37,541 bases of DNA from positions 1 through 37,541 of the forward strand of contig JNEU01000466.1 in the NCBI GenBank assembly GCA_000697475.1. The letters run 5' to 3'. This DNA comes from Lichtheimia corymbifera B2541. Lineage: Eukaryota > Mucoromycota > Mucoromycetes > Mucorales > Lichtheimiaceae. The position numbers were made by a program, and so were the translations under genes. Of the stretch, positions 10,848 through 20,420 are shown in pieces (the first letter of the stretch is position 1; every line of letters begins with the position of its first letter). Below the pieces are notes generated by a model. It was not told the DNA's origin, did not search any database, and was given only the letters and a program-made list of their open reading frames with translations.

Positions 10848-10960
10848 TATATAAGAAGAAGAAAGAAAAGGAATAAGAAACTCTCAATTCTCTCACTTTA
10901 CAACCTTTTCGGCTGGTGCACTCACGCGTCCGCGGCCACCTAAAAATTTTGGGGCCAATC
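10848..10960 (-). promoter_or_regulatory. Promoter of the YABBY/HMG-like gene (TATA and CCAAT boxes)
   Basis: A TTATATAA palindrome at 10848-10855 lies about 72 bp upstream of the start codon. A CCAAT element lies at 10955-10959, about 180 bp upstream. Between them is a GC-rich patch around 10924-10938 (CACGCGTCCGCGGCC). The assignment rests on position and consensus only. Confidence 0.4.
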
Positions 10961-12004
10961 AGAAGCCTTGGATGACTATGCTTATCGTGTGTTATGTGCC
11001 TCTCATATCGCCCTATACACCAAAAAGGCTATTCATGGTTTGCTTTCCATCTCCCCCTCACTTTCACCCAATCGACATTAGACTAGTAGCGCGCCGTCTT
11101 AACGCACCACAGGCCATCATCACACAAAATGACATCAGCTCACGTAGTAGGAGAAGAAAATGACTTGTAGGCAACCCATCCATGTGTGTGGGTTTAATCT
11201 ATGCATAGAACAGCACGTCGTGGAAGGCGAATGGATGGCTGCCAAGGAGAAAGTATGCGGAGCTAACTCTCCTTAGCACTAGCAACAGTGTTATGAGTCA
11301 ATATATACGAAGGACGGGTACTGTATGCATATAGCGCAACATCCCATCAGCGCACCATTCACACCACAAAAAAGCAGAGTGAACCAAGGCGAAACCAAAC
11401 GACAATGACGGGGAGCCCGATATTGACTAGGCACACACATATGCTAAGTCTCTTGGCTCTGCGGCGAGTTTCGGAGGGATATAGGGATTCAGACCAAACC
11501 ATGCTGTATTTGTTGCACAATTGCTTACTTTCTCGTTTCCATCAGGACATAATGATTCATTCAGTGTGGTTCAATAAGCTGCAGCATCATCATTTACTCT
11601 TTCCATTCTCCCATGTAAAAAGATTCGTCAAAGTGAACGTGTAAAGGTGGGGCCGGCCACACATAAGCCGCATTCACAAGGATGATGGAATAGATGCACT
11701 TATAATGATCGCACCCATGATGCAACATATATGGATGTATCGTTGCAACAATTACTGTTTCACATTATTGGGCGTTGTACTTTGACTATACTCGCTTACA
11801 TTCTCTATCATCACTCCCCTATTAAGGTTACATAATAGGAATCATCCTAATACGCCCAAGCAAACAACACCATGATCAACAACCACATTTTCACACACCA
11901 TGCAACATTATCCATTTCCATCCCCCCATAAACGCATATTCAAGGATCATTGAGAGTGAGAAGAAACACTTATATTTCCATTGATACGATCATAAGAAAA
12001 GTAT
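10961..12004. other. Gene-free region between the YABBY-like and RPS25 genes
   Basis: About 1 kb. A 79-codon plus-strand frame at 11405-11644 and a 63-codon frame at 10972-11163 have no recognisable features. The right end should hold the RPS25 3' UTR. Nothing else was seen. Confidence 0.45.
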
Positions 12005-12574
12005 TTACTTCTTCTCGTCACCAGTGGCACGGGCTACAAGAAGAAATGAATGAGTAACGCTGAGCTATATCACTACTGAATGAAGGCTGTTGGATCAATA
12101 CTTACTGTAGATGACCTGGCGGTGGTGTTGGACGAGAGGCTTGATAAGACCTTGGGACTCAAGCTCACGGATAGCAATGCGAGCAAGGGAGCCGTTCAAA
12201 CGAAGACGATCGACCAAGACAGATTGGGTGATGAGCTTGTAGGTGGGCACTTCCTTGAAGAGACGCTCGTAGGTGGGCTTATCCAAGACAACCATGTTGT
12301 TTGCCTTGTCCTTGACCTTCTTGGCGGACCATTTCTATAACGCAAGTATCGAATGAGGAAAATGTTTTGTTGCAACATGTACCAACATACCTTCTTAGCC
12401 TTCTTACCTCCGGAGGAGGAGCTGGGGACAGCCTGTTTACCCTACAAACGAATCGATTCATGTCAGCTCTTCATCCATCTACGTATTGATGCATCCATCC
12501 ATCCATTCTGTGCTGTGTATGTTGCGTCTTTGGATAGGTGGATATGTGTATGGTTATATATGATCACTCACCAT
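12005..12574 (-). CDS. RPS25: 40S ribosomal protein S25 (eS25)
   Basis: Component of the small ribosomal subunit head. Exons 12574-12572 (the ATG only), 12441-12391, 12334-12106 and 12033-12005 give 103 aa. The Lys-rich N-terminus (GGKKAKKKWSAKKVKDKANN) leads into the winged-helix core (TYERLFKEVPTYKLITQSVL, RLRLNGSLARIAIRELESQG, HHRQVIYTRAT). Length and sequence match eS25. The first intron interrupts the gene directly after the start codon (ATG|GTGAGT), a layout seen in many ribosomal-protein genes, so the first coding exon contributes a single methionine. The forkhead gene lies only about 145 bp upstream on the same strand. No snoRNA C/D motifs were found in the introns. Confidence 0.97.
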
Positions 12575-12719
12575 GATAATCAGAGAGGGAGCAAATGGTG
12601 AACCGGACTCACATCCCGTTTTCAAAGGCCCAAATTATTCACACTCCGGAAGCACCAAAGACCTATACTCCTCCTTCAAAGCCGCTGTCAAGTACACGCA
12701 GTCAACCCAAAAATCTTTA

Positions 12720-13928
12720 TTAGTTGATTATATTGTGTACGTGCATAGACGATGGATAAAATGCATTGCTTTGATTAAAGTTGTTGTTTTCTGTGGTCCC
12801 ATTCGAATCAATTATACCTCCCTCTGCTCCAGAAGCATTATTGGGGAAGATGCTACTATATGTTTGAGCCTGTGATGAGGATGATGGCATCATTAAGGTG
12901 CTCATATTACTTGACGTTGTAGAGCTAGGCGATATGCTGCTGTCACTAATAGACATATTGGCTTGACGCTTTGATGGGTGATTATGATGCTGGTGGTCAC
13001 TGGCAGCATCCCCACCACCAGTGACATCAATAAAGCTGTCGACATTAAAACCAGCCAACGCGCTATGAGTGGATTGCACGGATGGTGCATGTTGTCGATG
13101 TTGAAAAGACCGTTGCTGTTGTTGACGTTGGTCTTCGATCATTTGCTGGTGCTGCCAATACTCCATGTTGCCAAGGAAACCTGTATCCATGATCTGTTTT
13201 CCAAAGTTGGTATAACTCAACTTTTCAAGATCCACAGACCAATAACTGCCTTTGCTTTTTTTCCTGCGACCACCATCACCATGACTATGGGATGGGCGTG
13301 GTATTTTCATGAAACAGCGATTGAGGGAGAGATTATGGCGGATAGTATTCTGCAAGATGACTTGTTTGGTATGTGCATTGATGTGGTACACTGCATTATT
13401 GTTTACCTGCCATCCAGTTTCATTTGCTTCATACAGGTTGGGATAACGGGATTGGATCCAATCATATATATCACGCAACGTAAGACGGCGTTCCGGAGAC
13501 GTAAGGATAGCTTGTGCTATCAATGATGCATAAGAGTGAGGCGGACGTCTACGCTTACGAGGTGCTGGTTTAGGAACCATGATAGGCGATGGATTGCCAA
13601 GCATCATAACAGGATGATTGGATATCTCAGCATATGATTGGTTATAGTTTGGGTATGCGTTAGGTTGCTGCATAGGTGAATGAGCGTGTGGTGGCATATT
13701 GTATTGATTTGGCTGTTGCAAGTAGGGTGGTGGTGGATGTTGGCGTACTCTAAAGCCCGCCATATCCTTGCTGCTTGCGTTCGTTGACATGACATAATAT
13801 TGTTGTGGCAATGTTTGCGAAAAAGTGGTTGTGGAGTCTGCTATATTTTGCTGTGTGCATAGCTCCTGTTGTTGTTGCTGGCCTACTTTCCATGATACAG
13901 GAAACATTTTACTGCTTTGGGGATGCAT
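12720..13928 (-). CDS. Forkhead-box transcription factor
   Basis: Nuclear DNA-binding regulator. A single open frame of 402 codons exists, but it contains a 19-residue insert inside the forkhead domain that corresponds exactly to a 57-nt GTAAAC...TTGCAG intron at 13350-13406. Removing it gives 383 aa and restores the family core ETGWQNTIRHNLSLN. The domain spans about 128-225: RRPPHSYASLIAQAIL (helix 1), SPERRLTLRDIYDWI (helix 2), recognition helix NTIRHNLSLNRCF, and the wing GSYWSVD. A basic stretch (PRKRRRPP) just before it could serve as a nuclear signal. The N-terminus is Gln/Pro-rich and the C-terminus Ser/Asn-rich, typical of fungal activation regions. Subfamily (Hcm1/Sep1, Fkh or other) cannot be decided by eye; no FHA domain is visible. 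A longer basic insert (SHSHGDGGRRKKSK) sits before the wing. Confidence 0.93.
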   Translation of the reverse strand: MHPQSSKMFPVSWKVGQQQQQELCTQQNIADSTTTFSQTLPQQYYVMSTNASSKDMAGFRVRQHPPPPYLQQPNQYNMPPHAHSPMQQPNAYPNYNQSYAEISNHPVMMLGNPSPIMVPKPAPRKRRRPPHSYASLIAQAILTSPERRLTLRDIYDWIQSRYPNLYEANETGWQVNNNAVYHINAHTKQVILQNTIRHNLSLNRCFMKIPRPSHSHGDGGRRKKSKGSYWSVDLEKLSYTNFGKQIMDTGFLGNMEYWQHQQMIEDQRQQQQRSFQHRQHAPSVQSTHSALAGFNVDSFIDVTGGGDAASDHQHHNHPSKRQANMSISDSSISPSSTTSSNMSTLMMPSSSSQAQTYSSIFPNNASGAEGGIIDSNGTTENNNFNQSNAFYPSSMHVHNIIN

Positions 13929-16248
13929 TGTACTATGAGTTTGAATAGCTCAGCAAAGAGGAAGATTGATCCTCTTGTATCCTAGCGCACTTACGGCCCC
14001 ATAGCTGCATCACCTCTTTTCATTTCATCATTTCTTATACGATGCATTGTTTCTTGGTTCAAAATGATGGCTGTGGATGCTTTATAACTTTCAGTCCCTT
14101 ATTCAAGCTCATGATCCTATCATCTCGGGATAGCACTTTTATACCCATAAAAGCTCTAAGTTCTTTTCTAAACGGAAATATACTCGCATCCAATCAGCCA
14201 ATATTGCATGAATATATCAGACAAGGTTGCTAACCAATGAAAAAAACGATATTTCGTTATCTCGAAACAGCTGGTTGTATCCACCACAAAGCTCGAGATT
14301 CATCAATCATGTGATGACAAAGAAACTCAAGCAGCAATCCAGTAGCTCTTTTTTCGTTTTCTCTAGCTTCGGGACCATGATCCTTTGACAGCTTGATAGG
14401 CAAATGCAGCAAGCTACTATATGAAGAATATCTTCCGATCGTCTTGCTAGCCATAACAACTCTACACCTTAGAGCTTTACTGGCATATCTAAAAGCAGGA
14501 ACCCTATGAAAAAGAGTCCAGCGACGATGATATGTACGAAAAAGGGAAACCATGACAAGGAAACAGCAACCGGAAACAAATGAAACCTATCAGCATGATA
14601 AACGTCCCATTTCTTCTCGAGACATCATCATCTTCCCAATGATAAATGCAATAGATGGAGGTGTTTGGCGAGGCCAAATCGAAGCAATAAAGTCATTTGT
14701 TGCACCAGCAAAGAAAACATAGCACTGGACAGCGAGTTGCCATCGACCAGGACCTGTAATTGCAACATGCCGGTGATAGGCTTATATATATACGGATGGT
14801 TAGCATTCATTGTTCTCGTGTTTTCATTGTTGTTTTATTGCAGCATAGCAAACATACGCTCGCAAGGCTTACCATTTTTACGATCAGCCGTCTTTGAGCA
14901 TGAAGCAAACAGCAGCTGCAGCCCTTTATTGCCGAGACACCACCCTAGTGCTTGAACAAAATCCAGCATCTCCAATCATAAATATTCTCAAAACGTTTGG
15001 CATAACCACCAACTACAGGCCCCAAGTCATATGTAAGCCTTTTTATGCATCACAATGCCATTGATGCAAACCTTTGTGCATGCATGCATTTGCTGAAACC
15101 AACAGCCGATTCGTACAAATATAATGGCGCGTGTGTGTTTTGGAAGCGCTCTACATTGTTCGTAAAATTTCCATATACGCAACCGCGTTGCCATGGGAAA
15201 ACCTGCAAACCATGGTGAAAAGGCGTGGATGGATACGAGCCTTTTGAGAACCAAGTCTCACATACAGCATCACTGTGTTGGCTCCTGCTATACTATATAC
15301 GGAATACATGGAATAGCCCGAAGTGAGATCAAGAGCACAACGTGTTACATTGAAGTTTACGTGCTGTCCTTTCAAGAATGTGCTTGATGAACAACCAATT
15401 TCGAATTCTAGGGGCACCCGCGTTGTCAGCTAGCTTTTGGTAAGTGCTATCCAGGTGGAAAGGGGTATGGTAATTATTAGGTATGAAACCATGGTGATAA
15501 AGCACAGTAAATCTACATGCAACTATATTTGGCTTCTTGATTACCTCATCCACTCGAGAATAGAATAACTTAAAAGGTACATGTGGGGATCAATGAATAT
15601 GGTACATAGATCGGCTATCCTCTTTGATTGGCACTAAAAGAAGCATTGCAGAAATGGGATGACACGTTTGAAAAAGTGGATGAATAAGAAGTTTAACGTG
15701 CTACAAGCATGTGACACCCAATTCCTTTACCAGGATGTTGGTCGGCAGTTGAGAACTTTTTTTTTTCACAGTAACTGCATGTGCCATGGCAACGGCCCAA
15801 AAGGCAAAAAGCGCAATATGGGAAAACTAAAGCAGAGGTGATCAGCAGGTACCCCGCAAATGGAAAAAAGCCCGCTTTTCCCCAGGTAACTATAGGGTAA
15901 GGTAATCCATCACTTTTCCCAAGGTATTGGTATCGTATATATGATTCTGTTGCTATGGGAATAGTCTATCCAGCGCAGGTGCCACAAAAATGTATCACCC
16001 ATAACAATATTTTTCATCCTCTCTTTGCTATGCATAACACCCCGAATATCCCAGCTTAGCCATTTTCACACACTTCTTTCTTCCTCTCTTCTCCACAATT
16101 TCCTCGACGCCCGACCGACATAAGAGCTATCGAAAAGAAGGGCGAGTCGTGGACAATACAAGCATATCCACATACACACACACATACAGAATACAGCAAC
16201 ACCACGTTGTGAGATATACGTATACGATTATAGCAATAGCAGCAGCAC
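13929..16248. other. Gene-poor 2.3 kb with weak coding traces on the minus strand
   Basis: A tandem CCAAT pair (CCAATCAGCCAAT at about 14190-14202) sits about 260 bp upstream of the forkhead start and may belong to its promoter. Several protein-like minus-strand frames lie at 14257-14553 (98 codons, MVSLFRTYHRRW...), 15151-15417 and 15329-15553, but I could not join them into a recognisable protein. They may be a decayed or fast-evolving gene. Palindromic GGGAAAA/TTTTCCC elements occur at about 15822, 15862-15881 and 15914. A TA-rich TATA-like patch is near 15935. Nothing here is supported strongly enough to call a gene. Confidence 0.35.
14257..14553 (-). CDS. Possible small hypothetical protein or gene remnant
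   Basis: A 98-codon frame with an Arg/Tyr-rich N-terminus (MVSLFRTYHRRWTLFHRV) that resembles a mitochondrial presequence, followed by a mixed sequence (KLSKDHGPEARENEKRA, LLLEFLCHHMIDESRALWW). It uses more AGA codons than the confident genes nearby, and I do not recognise a family. Other protein-like fragments lie upstream on the same strand without a usable splice chain, so this could be the last piece of a degraded gene. It could also be chance. Confidence 0.25.
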   Translation of the reverse strand: MVSLFRTYHRRWTLFHRVPAFRYASKALRCRVVMASKTIGRYSSYSSLLHLPIKLSKDHGPEARENEKRATGLLLEFLCHHMIDESRALWWIQPAVSR

Positions 16249-17934
16249 ATGGTCCAATTGTCGGATTATGGGGAGAGAGTGGTGGATCGACTAAGTATGC
16301 TAGGCAACTGGCTTGCCGTCATCGTCTCCATCCGCAACTTTTTCATATGCTATCATCAATATCGACGTACTCGAGGCAAAATGTAAGCATAGAAAGTGTA
16401 CTATGAGATGTTTATGATGTACGAAGATCTCATTCTTCGGTGGCAACACCATCAGCCATTGCGTGAACATTGCTCAGGTCGTAATATTAGGCGTGCATCG
16501 GTTCCTGTACGGCATCATCCCGATTTTCGAGATTACCACCTGCGACTATTACCCACTTCTTATATCGTAAGTCAATACTCCCTGTTGATTTTGGTTCACT
16601 TTGCATTATTATCCAACATTGACAACTTTGCCTATTCATAGATTTTGGCATATTAGTAGGTGCATTGCAGTTTACAACCCATTCCTGATTCCGCCATCAT
16701 CATTCACACGCTGACATCCGATTCGCTCCGTATATAGCCTATTTACTATTCTACGTGATCATGTTCATGCGCCTTATTATTCTCGAATCCGATCGACACT
16801 CACTTTGGATCAAGGCGATTGGTATTACCCTTATTGCAGTACGGTTTGCTGATTGGCCTTACGAATTGACATTCCAAAACGTGGTGCACGATATTATGAA
16901 TCAGCAAATCCAAGCTGGTGGCACCTGCTGGGTTCAATGGTATTATAGTTGGCTGGGCCCTTATTGCCCTGATTTGTTTCGTAAGACGTAAAATTCACTG
17001 ACAGTGACACATATATCATAATGCAGGGGCAACGGTGTCATTATCTTCAACTTTGTCGGTGATTCACTAGCAAACCTCTTTCTCAGTGGCATGTTTGTAC
17101 GACGCTTATATTTGCATATCCGCATGTCCAAGACAGTGATGAGCCGGCAAAACCGCCTTATTGAGCATATCGCACGCAAATCTTTAATTTGTCTCATCTT
17201 TACCTTCGTCGTCAACTTGGCTATGAATTTGCTCAAGATTACTGAATACATTGGTGATCGATCAGATGTAAGTACAGCAGAGATGTGTGTTGTTGGACAA
17301 TATAGGAAACACACTTATAGCATGGTGAGCATAGGCATTCACGGTTTACTTTCAGCTGATTGAATCCACATTACTGGTGGAAGCGTTACGCGTGGAAGGT
17401 ACACCATCATCGGGACAACCGGTTTGTGAAAATTGTGGCCTGGTAAGTTTTGTACATAATAGTAGTAGTAGGTGGTATAACAAAAAGAGAGACTATCCTA
17501 CGCATCCTATCCTCATCATCATTGGTATGCAAAAATAACCAATACTTATATATCAACAGGCCCTTCAGAGCAATTTTCTTGAGAAACAGCCAAATCATTC
17601 GCACCACGAAGAAGGAAATCATGCTAATCCTTTGAGGACAGCGGGTACCAACGAAAGCATATTTCGTGAACTTTCATTCTTTGATGCATCCTTGTACAAT
17701 GACGAAGTGGTATTACGCGACAATAACAACAACAACGACGACAATGACAAAGGTCATGATAAGCAACCAAGTTCACCAACCGTAAGCGTCCTTTCACCTC
17801 GCCCTATGCAACAACCCGCTATACCCCCACCAGTGGCAAGCCCTATCTCATCAAATAATGCAATGGATCGCAGGCGGCCATTATCACTATCACAGGTTCC
17901 AGAATGGAGCAACAATGATTATCGCATGTTTTGA
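16249..17934 (+). CDS. Multi-pass (6-7 TM) membrane protein, receptor-like, unknown function
   Basis: Proposed exons 16249-16382, 16456-16566, 16642-16655 (14 nt), 16738-16939, 17027-17267, 17356-17442 and 17560-17934 give 387 aa with closing phases. Hydrophobic helices in order: GNWLAVIVSIRNFFI; CVNIAQVVILGVHRFLYGI; YYPLLISFWHITYLLFYVIM; IKAIGITLIAVRFADWPYEL; GVIIFNFVGDSLANLFLSGM; SLICLIFTFVVNLAMNLLKI. These are followed by a roughly 150-residue Asn/Asp/Ser/Pro-rich tail, presumably cytoplasmic. Charged loops (RRTRGK; RRLYLHIRMSKTVMSRQNR) fit a serpentine topology. It resembles the loosely conserved heptahelical or receptor-like proteins common in Mucoromycota, but I cannot name a family or ligand. 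The first intron acceptor (CATCAG at 16455) and the 14-nt exon are the least certain parts; frame and hydrophobicity support both. Confidence 0.7.
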
Positions 17935-18454
17935 TATAATGAAAGCAACATTGTATATTCCCTACCCAATATAATAGACCGCATCTACACGCAAGATATT
18001 GACACCTTCATCTCGCTTTAATAAGCAAATGATGGGTGGCGAGATCCCAAATGAGTTGATCTGGAACAAAAACCCCATATTCTGAGATGATTATATGTCA
18101 TCATCATCCGTCGTCGGAAAGATTCATGTGCACGAGGTATAAGCCTATTGCAATCGGCACTGATATGATAGGTATATCTTTATTAGCGCCCAAGTTAAAC
18201 TACACGTGCCATACATGCATTGATGACAAACGATAACAAAGGAATGTTGAGATACGCATGAAAAAGGAATGCAACGTCAATCGGCTCATTGTCTCTGAAA
18301 GAGCTAGGTGGGAGGAGTGAGTCGATAATACTGCTTTTCAAGGGTTCAGATTGCACTTTGAGATAAAAATCGCCGTGAGTGGATCAGCAGTTCTCTCTTT
18401 TTTTCTCCTCAATCGAAACAAACGGCACATCTCTTTCGCCTCCCGGAAAATTAA
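17935..18454. other. Intergenic region upstream of the amino-acid transporter
   Basis: About 520 bp, tandem plus-plus spacing. It should hold the 3' UTR of the membrane protein and the promoter of the transporter. A pyrimidine-rich stretch at about 18393-18440 directly precedes the ATG, a common feature of fungal promoters and leaders. No gene was seen. Confidence 0.45.
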
Positions 18455-20011
18455 ATGTCAAAACAATCTGAGGACGAGAAGGCTATATCAGTCATAGAAA
18501 CGGTGGTGCCAATTCGAGAACAAGAAGATGCAAAGTCGGACGCGATATCCACCGACGATTATTATGATGCACGTGTTGACCAAGATGTAACCGAAGACAG
18601 CAGCTTGAACGAATTTGGACATGGCAAGGGTAATATCCTTACAGCATACTTTAATGTGGTATGTGTGGTAGCTGGCACTGGTACATTAGGGTTACCCAAA
18701 GCATTCGCCGTGGGTGGATGGCTCGGTATCCTGACACTTTTGCTCGCACACGCCATGGCCGTATACAGTGGTATTGTCCTGATTCGATGTCTGTACTACA
18801 AGCCTGGTCAACGATTGCATGATGTCAAAGGCATTGGCACAGCTGCATTTGGTCGCATTGGTTACCTGGTTGCATCAGTGCTGCACTTGCTCATTATATT
18901 TGGTTCTCCTGCATTGTACCTTGTACTAGCAGGTAGCAATATGCATGAATTGCTTACTCACACGGTAAGGTCTCAAGCACCATTATGCTACTTTCCAATA
19001 GCCATTGATCACATCACTGTTATCCTTAGTCGGCAAAGCTTTCGCAACCAATATGGACCATCATTGTGGGTGTCTTCCTCTTGATTCCCTCGCTTATTCA
19101 GCGTACGTTACATGAGGTGACAGCTACATCAGCTATAGGTGCCGTATGCACGATGATTGCAGTCTTTGTTATCATTATTGTCGCCCCCATGGACCTTGAG
19201 CAGCATCCCGAACGCCATCCAATTCACGATGCTGTCATATGGACTGGCTTTCCAACTGCCCTGTCGACCATAGCTTTTTCATTTGGAGGAAACAATACAT
19301 ATCCACGTATGCTTTCCCCCCTAATCTCATGCCTTTTTATGCTAACATGTGCTCAAATTTAGATGTTGAGCATGCTTTGCGTAAACCACATCAATGGAAA
19401 TATGCTGTCTCGGCAGGGTTGACGACGTGCACACTCTTGTATTTCATGACAGCTGTTCCAGGCTACTACGTGTATGGAAGAGATACCCAATCACCCATCT
19501 ACAACTCACTGCCTATGGGTGCAGGTCGTACTATTGCCACGATTGTCATGACGATTCACGTGATTCTTGCAATCCCTATTTTCACCACGTCATTTTCGCT
19601 CGAATTTGAGCAATTTGCGCGTGTAGATGAACATCGTATCGGTAAACTTGGTGCATGGTTTGGTCGTGCCGTGATACGCACCATTACCATGGTAATCCTT
19701 GTGGTATTGGCTGTATTTGTAAGTATATGGTTGCATCATGCTCACACGTATGGATGATTGTTGACCGCCAAGCTCTTCACCAGGTACCCTTCTTTTCTGA
19801 TTTCATGAGTCTCATCGGTGCTCTGGGTAACTGCGGGCTCGTGTTTCTGCTTCCCGTTGCATGCTATCTCAAACTCACTGGATGGCGCAACAAAAAATTT
19901 TACGAACTAGCATTTTGCTTGTTGACAGCATTTCTCGGTATCGTCGGATGTATCTTTGGTACCATCGATGCTATCAAAGCACTTGTTAAAGATTTCCAAG
20001 GCCAACAGTAG
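18455..20011 (+). CDS. AVT-type amino-acid transporter (AAAP family)
   Basis: Exons 18455-18964, 19030-19306, 19363-19718 and 19784-20011 give 456 aa with about 11 membrane helices after an acidic roughly 55-residue N-tail. The TM1 signature GTGTLGLPKAF at 74-84 is characteristic of amino acid/auxin permease family proteins (yeast Avt, vertebrate SLC32/36/38). Later helices include FPTALSTIAFSFGGNNTYPH and the FMTAVPGYYVYG segment, also typical. Fungal AVT proteins sit mainly in the vacuolar membrane and exchange neutral or basic amino acids with protons; the substrate here is inferred only from family. All junctions have GT-AG ends and matching phases. ATG at 18455 is preceded by AAATTAA and opens the only long frame. 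Confidence 0.92.
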
Positions 20012-20420
20012 CCATGATGCATATGTTATTTATATTCCCTAATCCCACATCCCTTTTGTAAAGTCCCCTCTTTGTACATATTCTCACAAACAAAAAAAGA
20101 ATTACTGGTGTGTACATATCAAGTAGCTCGTTTATTGCGATGACCAATGTATTAGCTCGTAGACATTATTGTTGTACCGAAGCATGTATTATTGTACTAT
20201 GAGTTTGCTTTTTGATTTATTACATTCGATTGAAAAGAAAGATTGGTGACAAATGGGATGGATGGAAAGTGAAATAATGTGGGTATGATGAAAACAGTGC
20301 CAAGTGAGTGAGTGAATGAGTATGCTTCCATGTAATACTTATGCCTTTTGTGCAGCATTCCTATAAGAAAAAAGACCATGTAAGACACAGGTTTCCCAAA
20401 ACCAAAAGCTATTTCCCCTC
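20012..20420. other. Convergent intergenic region, no gene seen
   Basis: About 400 bp between the stop codons of the amino-acid transporter and the acyl-CoA synthetase. AT-rich, likely two 3' UTRs. No gene or repeat noted. Confidence 0.5.

Noticed and set aside
12034..12571. snoRNAs in RPS25 introns
   Set aside because: No C box (TGATGA) plus D box (CTGA) pair with terminal stem was found in any of the three introns.
14628..14810. Resemblance of a minus-strand translation to a CDP-alcohol phosphatidyltransferase (FAGAT...)
   Set aside because: The essential DGxxAR...GxxxD motif is absent and the match is only a few residues.
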